64,000 bases of DNA from Roseiarcus fermentans. Its GTDB lineage: Bacteria > Pseudomonadota > Alphaproteobacteria > Rhizobiales > Beijerinckiaceae. How positions within the stretch are numbered: the stretch's first letter is position 1; each line of letters opens with the position of its first letter. Of this stretch, positions 1-9,872 are shown piece after piece. A model generated the notes under the pieces. It had not been told where the DNA came from and did no database searches. It was given only the letters and a program-made list of their open reading frames with translations. The translations under genes were made by a program, and so were the position numbers. Location: positions 21,344 to 85,343 of the forward strand of contig NZ_QNRK01000002.1 of the NCBI RefSeq assembly GCF_003315135.1, read 5' to 3'.

Positions 1-141
1 CGCAAGCGCCTCTGCGGCGCCGCCCAACGGGAGGACGCCCGTCCCCGGGCGGCGGGACGCCGCCCTCCCGGGGCGCGCCCTGCCCCGGCCCCTCGCGAAC
101 AACCGCCCCGGGCGTTGCACTCGCCCGCAACACCCAAGCCG

Positions 142-285
142 CCGTCCTCGCGAGGAGCGAAGCGACGTGGCGATCCAGGGGGCGCGGCCAAGGTCTGCCG
201 TATGCCGGGCCTCGCCGCGCTTCAACGTCGGCGCAGGCGGCCCCTGGATCGCCGCGTCGCCCTTCGGGCTCCTCGCGAGGACGGC
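142..285 (+). repeat. Inverted-repeat element, copy 1
   Basis: Two roughly 40-bp arms, one with 'cgcgaggagcgaagcgac' and the other its imperfect reverse complement ending 'gggctcctcgcgagg', enclose a 58-bp centre. The same centre occurs in opposite orientation at 8633-8778. This resembles the palindromic 'GTCATCGCGAGG' family found between genes in many alphaproteobacteria. Confidence 0.75.
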
Positions 286-364
286 GGGAAGCGTCATCGC
301 CCCGCCTCGGCGTCGACGACCGCCCGTCATTCCCAAGGCGCGCCATGGCTTGGGCGTTGCACCT

Positions 365-412
365 GCCCGGAAAAACCGCCGCAAAGGTCTGAAAAAATTG
401 ATTCCGCGCCCG
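365..412 (-). repeat. ~50-bp TTTCA/TTTTCCGGGC module, copy A
   Basis: On the minus strand this reads GCGGAATC, then TTTTTTCAG, TTTGCGGCGG and TTTTTCCGGGC. It matches six other copies in the window in order and spacing. Confidence 0.65.
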
Positions 413-580
413 AAAATCCGCCCCCTCGCGCCCCGTCCACGCAAGCGCCTCTGCGGCGCCGCCCAACGGGAGGACGCCCGTCCCCGGGCGGCGGGACGCC
501 GCCCTCCCGGGGCGCGCCCTGCCCCGGCCCCTCGCGAACAACCGCCCCGGGCGTTGCACTCGCCCGCAACACCCAAGCCG

Positions 581-724
581 CCGTCCTCGCGAGGAGCGAA
601 GCGACGTGGCGATCCAGGGGGCGCGGCCAAGGTCTGCCGTATGCCGGGCCTCGCCGCGCTTCAACGTCGGCGCAGGCGGCCCCTGGATCGCCGCGTCGCC
701 CTTCGGGCTCCTCGCGAGGACGGC
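581..724 (+). repeat. Inverted-repeat element, copy 2
   Basis: Second copy of the 142-285 element inside the second 439-bp unit, practically identical to the first. Confidence 0.75.
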
Positions 725-803
725 GGGAAGCGTCATCGCCCCGCCTCGGCGTCGACGACCGCCCGTCATTCCCAAGGCGCGCCAAGGCTTGGGCGTTGCA
801 CCT

Positions 804-850
804 GCCCGGAAAGACCGCCGCAAAGGTCTGAAAAAATTGATTCCGCGCCC
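804..850 (-). repeat. ~50-bp TTTCA/TTTTCCGGGC module, copy B
   Basis: Same as copy A except for one base in the run before CCGGGC. It ends about 20 bp before the stop codon of the neighbouring minus-strand gene. Confidence 0.65.
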
Positions 851-871
851 GAAAATCCGCCGCCCTCCGCC

Positions 872-1252
872 TCAGCCGGCGAGCGCCTCCGCCATCTTGC
901 GCCGGACGATCTCGATCGCCTTGAGCGGCCGGATCATCACCTTGAACCGGTCGATCCGGCCGTCCGCGTTCCAGCCGATGATGTCGACCCCCTCGACCGC
1001 GATTCCGTCGATGGCGGTCGAAAACTCCAGCACCGCCGAATTGGCTCCGATCCATTGCTCGACATAACGAAAGTCGGCCGTGCCGAGGATCTCGAGCGCG
1101 CCGGCGAGGTATCGCGTCGTGATCGCCTTGCCGCGCTGCGGCGTGTGGACGACCGGCGACAGGAACACGACGTCCTCCGCGAGCAGCGCGTCGAGCCCCG
1201 CCGGATCGCCCGATCGCGCGACCTCCAGCCATCGTTCGATCGCCCCGCTCAC
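872..1252 (-). CDS. SnoaL-like / NTF2-fold protein
   Basis: Encodes a 126-residue protein from a GTG start. Length and pattern fit the SnoaL-like branch of the NTF2 superfamily: an N-terminal helix (IERWLEVARSGD), 'LLAEDVVFLSPVV', and alternating beta strands ending in 'DRFKVMIRPLKAIE'. Such proteins are single-domain cone-fold enzymes or binding proteins, and the substrate cannot be read from sequence. A probable cytosolic protein with no signal peptide or membrane segment. It reads away from the 1338 gene, so the two share an 85-bp divergent promoter region. Its 3' end abuts the tandem repeat. Confidence 0.75.
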   Translation of the reverse strand: MSGAIERWLEVARSGDPAGLDALLAEDVVFLSPVVHTPQRGKAITTRYLAGALEILGTADFRYVEQWIGANSAVLEFSTAIDGIAVEGVDIIGWNADGRIDRFKVMIRPLKAIEIVRRKMAEALAG

Positions 1253-1337
1253 CGACCCCTCCGATCCGCCGCTTGTCGGGATCCTTGTACGCCCCTATGT
1301 CGTTGAGGGGAACAGGCCCGCCCTTCGAGGAGCAACC

Positions 1338-1691
1338 ATGGACGCCCTCGCCTCGATCGAGGCGATCATTCGCGACCTTCTGATCTTCGTCGCGGCGATG
1401 GCGGCGCTGCTCGTTGCGCTGCTGGTGATCGTGTCCCGTATGCCGGACGACAATCCGCTCAAGCGCATGCTGACGGCGCTGAGCTGGCGCGTCGGCGCGA
1501 CGGCGGCCGCGGGGCTCGTCGCCGCGCCCGCGGCCCCGATCCCAGGGCTCGACGTCGCCGTCGAGATCGGCGCGCCGATCCTGCTTGTGTGGTACTGGTG
1601 GACGTTTTTCCGCGGCCTCTGGGCGGACCGCGCCAGGACGCGTCCGGCGTCCGAGGTGGGGCGGGCGGCGGCGCGGTCGCGTCGCGACTGA
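1338..1691 (+). CDS. Small membrane protein, function unknown
   Basis: A 117-residue protein. ATG 1338 is chosen because GAGGAGC lies 4-10 bases upstream. A hydrophobic helix at about residues 14-34 (LLIFVAAMAALLVALLVIV) is followed by 'SRMPDDNPLKRMLTALSWRVGATAAAG', a second apolar stretch 'LVAAPAAPIPGLDVAVEIGAPILLVWYWW' and a basic tail. Two or three membrane passes are likely. I do not recognise a family. It ends 13 bp before pcaD on the same strand, so co-transcription is likely. Confidence 0.7.
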   Translation: MDALASIEAIIRDLLIFVAAMAALLVALLVIVSRMPDDNPLKRMLTALSWRVGATAAAGLVAAPAAPIPGLDVAVEIGAPILLVWYWWTFFRGLWADRARTRPASEVGRAAARSRRD

Positions 1692-1704
1692 AGAGGGTTG
1701 GCCA

Positions 1705-2496
1705 ATGGGCTTTCTGAGGGCGAACGGCGGCGTGGTCCACTACCGCGACGAAGGCCGGCGCGACGGCGCCGCGATCGCTTTCGTCAACGCGCTCGGCAGC
1801 GACCTGCGGATCTGGGACGAGGTCGCGGCGCGTCTCGCGCCGACCTTTCGCGTCATCCGCTACGACAAGCGCGGCCACGGCCTCAGCGAGGCGGGGCCCG
1901 ACCGCTACGACATGGCCGACTACGCAGACGACCTCGCCGGCCTCCTCGACGCCCTCGGCGCGGCGCGCGCGACGATCGTCGGCCTGTCGATCGGCGGGCT
2001 GATCGCGCAGGAGCTCTATCGCCGGCGCCCGGACCTGTTCGCGGCGCTCGTCCTCTCCGACACCGCCGCCAGGATCGGCGACGACGCGAGCTGGGACGCG
2101 CGCATCGCGGCGATCGAGGCCGGCGGCCTCGAGGCGATCGCCGACGGCGTCCTCGAGCGATGGTTCACCGCCGATTTCCGGTCGGGGCGCGCCGACGACC
2201 TGACGGGATGGCGCACGATGCTGGTTCGCACGCCCCGGCAGGGCTATCTCGCCGCCTGCGGCGCGCTGAAGCGCGCCGATCTGCGTCCCTTCGCCGGGGG
2301 GATCTCGGTTCCGACCCTGTGCCTCGTCGGCGACCAGGACGGCTCGACGCCGGTCGCGCTGGTTCGCGAGACGGCCGCGCTCGTCAAGGGCGCACGTTTC
2401 GAGATCGTCGCCGGCGCGGGCCACATTCCCGGAATCGAACAGCCCGGGACGACGGCCGACCTGGTCGGCGAGCATGCTCGGTCTGCGACGTCATGA
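1705..2496 (+). CDS. pcaD: 3-oxoadipate enol-lactonase (alpha/beta hydrolase)
   Basis: A 263-residue alpha/beta hydrolase of the PcaD type, which hydrolyses 3-oxoadipate enol-lactone to 3-oxoadipate in the protocatechuate branch of the beta-ketoadipate pathway. Visible features are the nucleophile elbow GLSIGG (Ser95), the family motif 'GDQDGSTP' with the likely catalytic Asp212, and 'GAGHIPGIEQP' with His240. Start 1705 follows AAGAGGG at a normal distance. No other pca gene is nearby, so an enol-lactonase-like esterase of other specificity remains possible. Cytosolic. Confidence 0.82.
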   Translation: MGFLRANGGVVHYRDEGRRDGAAIAFVNALGSDLRIWDEVAARLAPTFRVIRYDKRGHGLSEAGPDRYDMADYADDLAGLLDALGAARATIVGLSIGGLIAQELYRRRPDLFAALVLSDTAARIGDDASWDARIAAIEAGGLEAIADGVLERWFTADFRSGRADDLTGWRTMLVRTPRQGYLAACGALKRADLRPFAGGISVPTLCLVGDQDGSTPVALVRETAALVKGARFEIVAGAGHIPGIEQPGTTADLVGEHARSATS

Positions 2497-2615
2497 CGGT
2501 TCCGGCGATGCGAAAGACCAAAGGGCCGGCTCTTTGCCCGCGCGGCGCGAGAGAGTATGAACGACCGCCGCTTCGACGGGTTCGGCCCATGACGCCTCCG
2601 GGATTGTTGAAGTAA

Positions 2616-4541
2616 ATGTCCGAAAACGTCTCGAAGGACTCCCCCGCGCTGTCGCCGCCCGTGGCGGAGCCCGCGGCCCACGGGCATTCCGGCGGACAGT
2701 TCTGGATTCTCGCCCTGGGGTCGATTGGGGTCGTCTTCGGCGACATCGGCACGAGCCCCCTCTATGCGCTTCAGACGGCGCTGAGCCAGTTCAAGGGCGC
2801 AGGGCTCACGGCGAGGGATGTGATCGGCGTCGTCTCGCTCATCATCTGGGCCCTCCTGATCGTCGTCACGGCCAAGTATGTCGTGTTCCTGATGCAGGCC
2901 GACAACAAGGGCGAAGGCGGCATCCTGTCGTTGAAGGCGCTCGCCCAGCGCGCCCTCGGCCAGCGCACGACCGTCGCCTTCCTGCTGGGGGCGGCGGGCG
3001 CGGCGCTCTTTTCCGGCGACGCCATGATCACGCCGGCGATCTCGGTCCTGTCGGCGCTCGAGGGGCTGAAGCAGGTCGACGCCGATCTCGCCCCCTACAT
3101 TCTGCCGGCGACGGTCGTCATTCTGGTCCTTCTCTTCGCCGCGCAGAGCCGCGGCACCGCCGGCGTCGCCGCCTTCTTCGGACCGATCATGGTGGTGTTC
3201 TTCACCGTCAACGCGGCGCTCGGAATCATCCAGATCACGGCGGCCTGGCAGATCCTCGAGGCCCTGAGCCCGATTCCGGGCCTCGGCTTCATCGTCGCCC
3301 ACGGGGCGATGGGATTCGTCGTTCTCGGCAGCGTCTTCCTCGCCGTGACGGGGGCCGAGGCGCTCTACGCCGACATGGGCCATTTCGGACGCCGACCGAT
3401 TCAGGTCGCCTGGCTGTTTCTCGTCCTGCCGGCGCTCGTCTGCAATTATCTCGGCCAGGGCGCGCTGATCCTGAACGACCCCAAGGCGGTGGAAAATCCG
3501 TTCTATCTGATGGCGCCGAGCTGGGGGCTGATGCCGCTGATTCTGCTCGCGACCGCCGCGACGGTGATCGCGAGTCAGGCGGTGATCACCGGCGCCTTTT
3601 CGCTCGCCAGTCAGGCCATCCAGCTCGGTCTGCTGCCGCGGCTCGAGATCGTGCACACCTCCTCGACCCAGGAGGGGCAGATCTTCATACCCAGGGTCAA
3701 TCGGGTGATCCTGCTCGGCGTCCTGGCGCTGGTTCTGCTGTTCCGCTCGTCTGACAATCTGGCCAACGCCTACGGCATTGCGGTCGCCGGAACCATGGTG
3801 ACGACGACGGCGCTCGCCTTCTTCGTCGTCTGGAAGCTGTGGCGCTGGCCGCTGTGGGGGGCGCTGGCGCTGGTGTGCGGCTTCCTCTCGATCGACATCG
3901 GATTTTTCATCGCTAACCTGTATAAAGTGCTGGACGGCGGCTGGGTTCCGCTGATGCTCGGCGGCGCCATGTTCGTCCTGATGTGGACGTGGTCCCGCGG
4001 CAGCAAGATCCTCAACGCGAAGTCGCATCGGGATTCGATCCCCATGGCCGACCTGATCAAGATGCTGCAGAAGTCGAAGCCGGTGCGGGTTCCCGGAACG
4101 GCGGTGTTTCTCACCAACGATCCGACCTCGGCGCCGTCTTCGCTGATGCACAACCTCAAGCACAATAAGGTGTTGCACGAGCGGGTGGTGCTGCTCAACG
4201 TGCGCACCGAGACCACCCCGCGCGTCGCCGACGCCAACCGCTTCGAGATCACGCCGCTTTCGAGCGATTTCACGCTGGTCACCCTGCATTTCGGTTTCAT
4301 GGAGCAGCCGCACATCCCGCGCGCGCTTGCGGCGATGCGGAAAGCGGGCCTGAAGTTCGACATCATGACGACGTCGTTCTTCCTCGGGCGACGGACGCTG
4401 AAGGCGGCGCCGAACTCCGGCATGCCGCAATGGCAAGACAAGCTCTTCATCGCGATGAGCAAGCAGGCCGCGAGCGCGCCGGACTTCTTCAACCTGCCCT
4501 CGGACCGCGTGGTCGAACTCGGCGCGCAGATGAAGGTCTGA
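2616..4541 (+). CDS. kup: Kup-type potassium uptake transporter
   Basis: A 641-residue inner-membrane K+ symporter of the KUP/HAK family. The family signature FGDIGTSPLYAL is at residues 41-52, followed by about twelve apolar segments to about residue 450 and a soluble C-terminal domain (about 470-641), the usual Kup plan and length. It probably brings in K+ with protons. The GT25 gene follows after 10 bp and may be co-transcribed. The 119-bp gap upstream holds an imperfect palindrome around AAAGGGCCGGCTCTTT (2519-2534) that could end pcaD transcription. Confidence 0.95.
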   Translation: MSENVSKDSPALSPPVAEPAAHGHSGGQFWILALGSIGVVFGDIGTSPLYALQTALSQFKGAGLTARDVIGVVSLIIWALLIVVTAKYVVFLMQADNKGEGGILSLKALAQRALGQRTTVAFLLGAAGAALFSGDAMITPAISVLSALEGLKQVDADLAPYILPATVVILVLLFAAQSRGTAGVAAFFGPIMVVFFTVNAALGIIQITAAWQILEALSPIPGLGFIVAHGAMGFVVLGSVFLAVTGAEALYADMGHFGRRPIQVAWLFLVLPALVCNYLGQGALILNDPKAVENPFYLMAPSWGLMPLILLATAATVIASQAVITGAFSLASQAIQLGLLPRLEIVHTSSTQEGQIFIPRVNRVILLGVLALVLLFRSSDNLANAYGIAVAGTMVTTTALAFFVVWKLWRWPLWGALALVCGFLSIDIGFFIANLYKVLDGGWVPLMLGGAMFVLMWTWSRGSKILNAKSHRDSIPMADLIKMLQKSKPVRVPGTAVFLTNDPTSAPSSLMHNLKHNKVLHERVVLLNVRTETTPRVADANRFEITPLSSDFTLVTLHFGFMEQPHIPRALAAMRKAGLKFDIMTTSFFLGRRTLKAAPNSGMPQWQDKLFIAMSKQAASAPDFFNLPSDRVVELGAQMKV

Positions 4542-4551
4542 CGGGCCCCGG

Positions 4552-5310
4552 ATGCTTCTCTACGTCATCAATCTCGACCGGGATCGGGATCGCCTGGCTC
4601 ACACTCGCGAGCAGCTCGCCGGCTTGTCGTTCACGCGCGTGCCGGCGGTCGACGGGACGACGATTCCCGAGACGGCGAAAGGCCTGACACGGTTCGAACT
4701 GGCCTGCCTCGCCAGCCACCGCGACGCCTGGCGGCGGTTTCTCGCCGCCGGCGACGCCCACGCCTGCTTCCTCGAGGACGACCTGCACATCTGGCCCGGT
4801 TTCGCGGCGCTCGTGGGCGACGACGCCTGGGTTCCGGCGGACGCGCATTCGGTCAAGCTCGACACCTACTTCCAGCAGGTGAGGCTCGGGCTTCGCAGGC
4901 CCGTCGGCGGCGGGCGCGAGGTCGCGCGCCTCTACAGCCGGCACGAGAGCAGCGCCGCCTACGTGCTCAGCCGGGCCGGCGCGCAGCGCTACCTCGACCT
5001 GACCGATCCCCCAGCGCTTCCCGCCGATTACTCGCTGTTTCCCAAGAACGCGCGTCGGCTCGGGCTTCGCATCTACCAGCTCGCGCCCGCCGTCGCGATC
5101 CAGGATCATCTGCGCCCGGCAGCCGAGGGCGGCGGGACGTTTGCAACGGCGATGAACCCCGGCGCCGCCGCCCGAAAACGGCGCCGCCCGGTGTTCGCGA
5201 GGCTTCTGCGCGAAGGGGCCAGGCTCCTCGAACAGATTGATGAAGCGAATGAAGACTTATATCTAAGATATATTGTCAAAGCAGAATCGACAGCGATTCC
5301 AGTCGGTTAG
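4552..5310 (+). CDS. Glycosyltransferase family 25 protein
   Basis: A 252-residue member of glycosyltransferase family 25 (LPS biosynthesis LpsA/LgtB-like). It begins 'MLLYVINLDRDRDR', has the family block 'CLASHRDAW' and then the acidic 'FLEDDLHI' motif expected to bind metal and sugar nucleotide. It probably adds a sugar to lipopolysaccharide or another surface glycan at the cytoplasmic face. The last ~25 codons (from about 5235) become AT-rich and charged (DEANEDLYLRY), unlike the rest of the gene. Ten bases separate it from kup; it converges on maeB. Confidence 0.85.
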   Translation: MLLYVINLDRDRDRLAHTREQLAGLSFTRVPAVDGTTIPETAKGLTRFELACLASHRDAWRRFLAAGDAHACFLEDDLHIWPGFAALVGDDAWVPADAHSVKLDTYFQQVRLGLRRPVGGGREVARLYSRHESSAAYVLSRAGAQRYLDLTDPPALPADYSLFPKNARRLGLRIYQLAPAVAIQDHLRPAAEGGGTFATAMNPGAAARKRRRPVFARLLREGARLLEQIDEANEDLYLRYIVKAESTAIPVG

Positions 5311-5337
5311 GAGGCCGCTGGCGACGGCCCCGAGCCG

Positions 5338-7623
<2,286 letters not shown>

Positions 7624-7790
7624 CGTCGATGTCCTGGTCCCGTGTTCGTGCGAAGCGGTCGCGAACCGCTCGAAGGCCCCCCGTGAGGCCAGTTCCCAAG
7701 CCTCGGTCGCGCCGAGGGTTTACGCGGATGCCGGGACGTTGTCACCGCCTGTCTGTGGCCAGCGCCGGCGCGGCGGGCGGCGGCGCCGAG

Positions 7791-7842
7791 TCCGAGCCGG
7801 TTTCTCGCTTTTTCAAGGGCTTGTAGCGGCTTTTCCGGGCGG
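7791..7842 (+). repeat. ~50-bp TTTCA/TTTTCCGGGC module, copy C
   Basis: Reads GAGCCGGTTTC, then TTTTTCAAGG, TTGTAGCGG and CTTTTCCGGGCGG, the module order of the other copies. Confidence 0.55.
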
Positions 7843-8106
7843 AGCGGCAATCTGGGACCGCTATCGACCGGCCGCAGCCTGTCGGTCGCCCGAGAGCCGG
7901 CGCAATCCTGGCAGACGATCAACGGTTTCATAGACTTGGGTGCGCAAAAGCGTCCCTCGGGAACGCCCGCGGCGGTTGAGCGCGAGAAACCGGCGGGCGT
8001 GCGCCCTAAGGGCGGCGTCCCGCCGCCCGGGCGCCCGGAACGTGCGGCTCTCCGGTCAAGCGCCGCGGCCGCCGTTCCTGCGCCCGCATGGCGGCGCCTT
8101 GCCATT

Positions 8107-8157
8107 CCCGAGCCGGTTTCGAGACATTTCAGCACCTTGCAGTCGATTTTCCGGGCG
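8107..8157 (+). repeat. ~50-bp TTTCA/TTTTCCGGGC module, copy D
   Basis: Reads CCCGAGCCGGTTTCGAGACA, then TTTCAGCACCTTGCAG and GATTTTCCGGGCG. It directly abuts the TIR element at 8161. Confidence 0.7.
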
Positions 8158-8160
8158 ACT

Positions 8161-8304
8161 GTCACTACCAAGCCCGGCGTACGAGCGGCGGTCACGGCGC
8201 TCACCGGGAGCGGCGGCGTCTCGCCGCCGGGGTGCGCGAGACGCGCACCCTCCCAGCGCGCGCCCTGTCTGGCTCCTCGCGGACAGCCACCTTGGTAGTT
8301 ACGG
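8161..8304 (+). repeat. Triple-hairpin element with terminal inverted repeats, copy 1
   Basis: A ~144-bp element. The left end GTCACTACCAAG is the reverse complement of the right end CTTGGTAGTTAC in 11 of 12 positions. Inside are three consecutive hairpins: CGGCGGCG-tct-CGCCGCCG, GGGTGCGCG-aga-CGCGCACCC, and a GGGCGCGCCC-type palindrome (one mismatch in this copy). It carries no coding capacity. This is MITE-like in structure. Confidence 0.75.
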
Positions 8305-8399
8305 GCGAGCGGGGCGGGGGCCGCGACGGCGGCGCCGCGGCTCCCTGATCGCTTCGGCGGGCCGGCGATCACGGCGTTCTTCCGGCGCCTCCGAAATTC

Positions 8400-8448
8400 C
8401 GGGCGCGGATTCAATCTTTTCAAGGCGCTGCGGCGGATTTCCCGGGCG
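8400..8448 (+). repeat. ~50-bp TTTCA/TTTTCCGGGC module, copy E
   Basis: Reads GGGCGCGGATTCAAT, CTTTTCAAGG, GCTGCGGCGG and ATTTCCCGGGCG, then runs straight into the second TIR element, as copy D does. Confidence 0.65.
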
Positions 8449-8450
8449 AC

Positions 8451-8597
8451 TGTCACTGCCAAGCCCGGCGTACGAGCGGCGGTCACGGCGCTCAACGGGA
8501 GCGGCGGCATCTCGCCGCCGGGGTGCGCGAGACGCGCACCCTGCCAGGGCGCGCCCTGTCTGGCTCCTCGCGGACAGCCACCTTGGTAGTTACGGGC
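8451..8597 (+). repeat. Triple-hairpin element with terminal inverted repeats, copy 2
   Basis: Near-identical to the 8161-8304 element. Left end GTCACTGCCAAG, right end CTTGGTAGTTAC. The same three hairpins are present, the first as CGGCGGCAT-CTCGCCGCCG with one change. Confidence 0.75.
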
Positions 8598-8632
8598 GGG
8601 CGCATCCAAGGACGGCGCATTTCCCTTTCCGT

Positions 8633-8778
8633 CGTCATCGCGAGGCGCCCGAAGGGCGACGCGGCGAGCCAGGGGCCGTCTGCGGCGCCCTTGAAGCGCG
8701 GCGTCGCCCGGCGCCCGGCAGACATTGGCCCTGCCCTCTGGATCGCCACGTCGCCCCTCGGGCTCCTCGCGATGACGG
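8633..8778 (-). repeat. Inverted-repeat element, copy 3
   Basis: Arms begin CGTCATCGCGAGGCGCCC and end TCCTCGCGATGACG. The centre (CTTGAAGCGCGGCG, CCGGCAGAC) is the reverse complement of the centre in the 142-285 copy, so the whole element is inverted relative to it. Confidence 0.75.
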
Positions 8779-8920
8779 GCCACGCCCCCCGGATCAAGAG
8801 TCCGGGGGCGCGTCTTGCGACGACGGCGCCGGTCAGGTCCTTTCCTTTGTCAAACAGCAGTCGGTTGGTCCGCCGTGCGCAAGGCGGAGCTCGCGCGCCC
8901 GCGTGGCGGCGCCTTGCCAT

Positions 8921-8971
8921 TCCCGAGCCGGTTTCGAGACATTTCAGCACCTTGCAGTGGATTTTCCGGGC
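8921..8971 (+). repeat. ~50-bp TTTCA/TTTTCCGGGC module, copy F
   Basis: Identical to copy D over 51 bases but for one (GCAGTGGATTTT against GCAGTCGATTTT). The 20 bases before it (GGCGGCGCCTTGCCATT) are also shared. Confidence 0.7.
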
Positions 8972-9006
8972 GGGCGCATCCAGGGACGGCGCATTTCCCT
9001 TTCCGT

Positions 9007-9101
9007 CGTCATCGCGAGGAGGCCGAAGGGCGACGCGGCGAGCCGGGGCCGCAACAGCAGCCCAGCGGCCCCTGGATCGCTTCGCTTCGCTCGCGATGAC
9101 G
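9007..9101 (+). repeat. Inverted-repeat element, copy 4 (short centre)
   Basis: Left arm CGTCATCGCGAGGAGGCC, right arm CTTCGCTCGCGATGACG, with a centre of only about 20 bp; it looks like a shorter relative of the other copies. Confidence 0.7.
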
Positions 9102-9135
9102 GCGTTCCGACGCAGATCCCGCAGCGCCCCGATCG

Positions 9136-9185
9136 CCCGGCGCGTTTCCTGACATTTCAACGCATTGCAGTCGATTCCACGGGCG
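9136..9185 (+). repeat. ~50-bp TTTCA/TTTTCCGGGC module, copy G
   Basis: Reads CCCGGCGCGTTTCCTGACA, TTTCAACGCATTGCAG and CGATTCCACGGGCG; the most diverged copy. Confidence 0.55.
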
Positions 9186-9371
9186 AGTGCTCGCCCGTGG
9201 CTCCCAAAGACGGCGTTCCTGCGCTGGTCAGGTCGTTTCCGATGTCAAACAGCCGTCGGTTGGGTCCGTCGCGCACAAAGCCCACGCTCCTGCGCCGGAG
9301 GTCCCAGCGAAGCTATCGATACCACTGTTTCTGATTTTTCGCAATATCTTGCTTTGCCGCGCATCCGTCGC

Positions 9372-9872
9372 TCACGCCCCGTCGAGCCAGGTCGACAGCG
9401 CTTCCAGCCACGGGCGCTCGACGTGCAGGCTGAAGCCGCCGGGCGTTCGGGCGAGCAGGACGCGGAACCCCGCGAACAGCACGGCCGCGGAGGGGGAGCC
9501 GGCCGCGAGGTCGGCGGCGCATCCCTGCATCAGAACCGATGGCGCGCCGTCGCCTTCCACCTCGATCGTCGCCCAGCCGTCGTCGACAGTGGTGGCGCAC
9601 CAGCCGTCGCGCCAGCCGTCCTCCGCTCCAATCGGCGCGGGCGTCACGACCAGCGCCCGGTCGCGCGCGATCCTGAGCGCGTGCGCCGTCTTCGGCGCGG
9701 GTTCGTAGAGGCCGAGGACCGGCGCGCCGGGCGCGAGCGCCGCGAGCGCCGCCGCGAGGTCGCCGGAGACCAGCGTCCGCCCGAGTCCGGCCGGCGCCCG
9801 CGCGGAAAAGCCCGGCCGCGCGACGAGGGTCCCCTCTATCAGGCGCGCCGGCGCCCAGTCGGTCTCACGCAT
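9372..9872 (-). CDS. soxG: Sarcosine oxidase gamma subunit
   Basis: A 166-residue SoxG, the small gamma subunit of heterotetrameric sarcosine oxidase, which demethylates sarcosine to glycine and passes the C1 unit to tetrahydrofolate. ATG 9872 is chosen over more upstream codons because it overlaps the soxA stop by 8 bp, the usual arrangement in this operon. Typical gamma features are 'LGLYEPAPKTAHALRIARDRALV', 'DGWATIEVEGDGA' and the C-terminal 'RPWLEALSTWL'. Last gene of the operon; 3' of it the repeat mosaic begins within a few bases. Confidence 0.85.
   Translation of the reverse strand: MRETDWAPARLIEGTLVARPGFSARAPAGLGRTLVSGDLAAALAALAPGAPVLGLYEPAPKTAHALRIARDRALVVTPAPIGAEDGWRDGWCATTVDDGWATIEVEGDGAPSVLMQGCAADLAAGSPSAAVLFAGFRVLLARTPGGFSLHVERPWLEALSTWLDGA

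Larger units (their letters stand above)
1..861. repeat. Tandem 439-bp direct repeat (two units)
   Basis: Bases 1-422 recur almost unchanged at 440-861, an offset of 439 bp; differences are rare (for example 'gccatgg' against 'gccaagg'). Each unit carries one inverted-repeat element and, at its right end, one reversed copy of the short TTTCA/TTTTCCGGGC module. The left end of unit 1 coincides with the window edge, so more copies may lie outside. Open frames crossing it change frame freely and match nothing I recognise, so I treat it as non-coding. Confidence 0.9.
7624..9371. other. Non-coding repeat mosaic between maeB and soxG
   Basis: I see no credible gene in these 1.75 kb. Long open frames exist on both strands, but they are low-complexity Arg/Ala/Pro translations of repeats. 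The stretch is built from interspersed modules: 50-bp modules, two triple-hairpin TIR elements, two inverted-repeat elements, and duplicated linkers such as 'GGCGCATTTCCCTTTCC' (8615 and 8990) and 'TCAAACAG-CAGTCGGTTGG' (8850 and 9244). maeB's promoter should lie next to 7624. Confidence 0.8.

Noticed and set aside
7940-9334. Long open frames (up to 464 codons) in the repeat mosaic
   Set aside because: They run through several repeat families, are Arg/Pro/Ala-rich and show no family resemblance or RBS.
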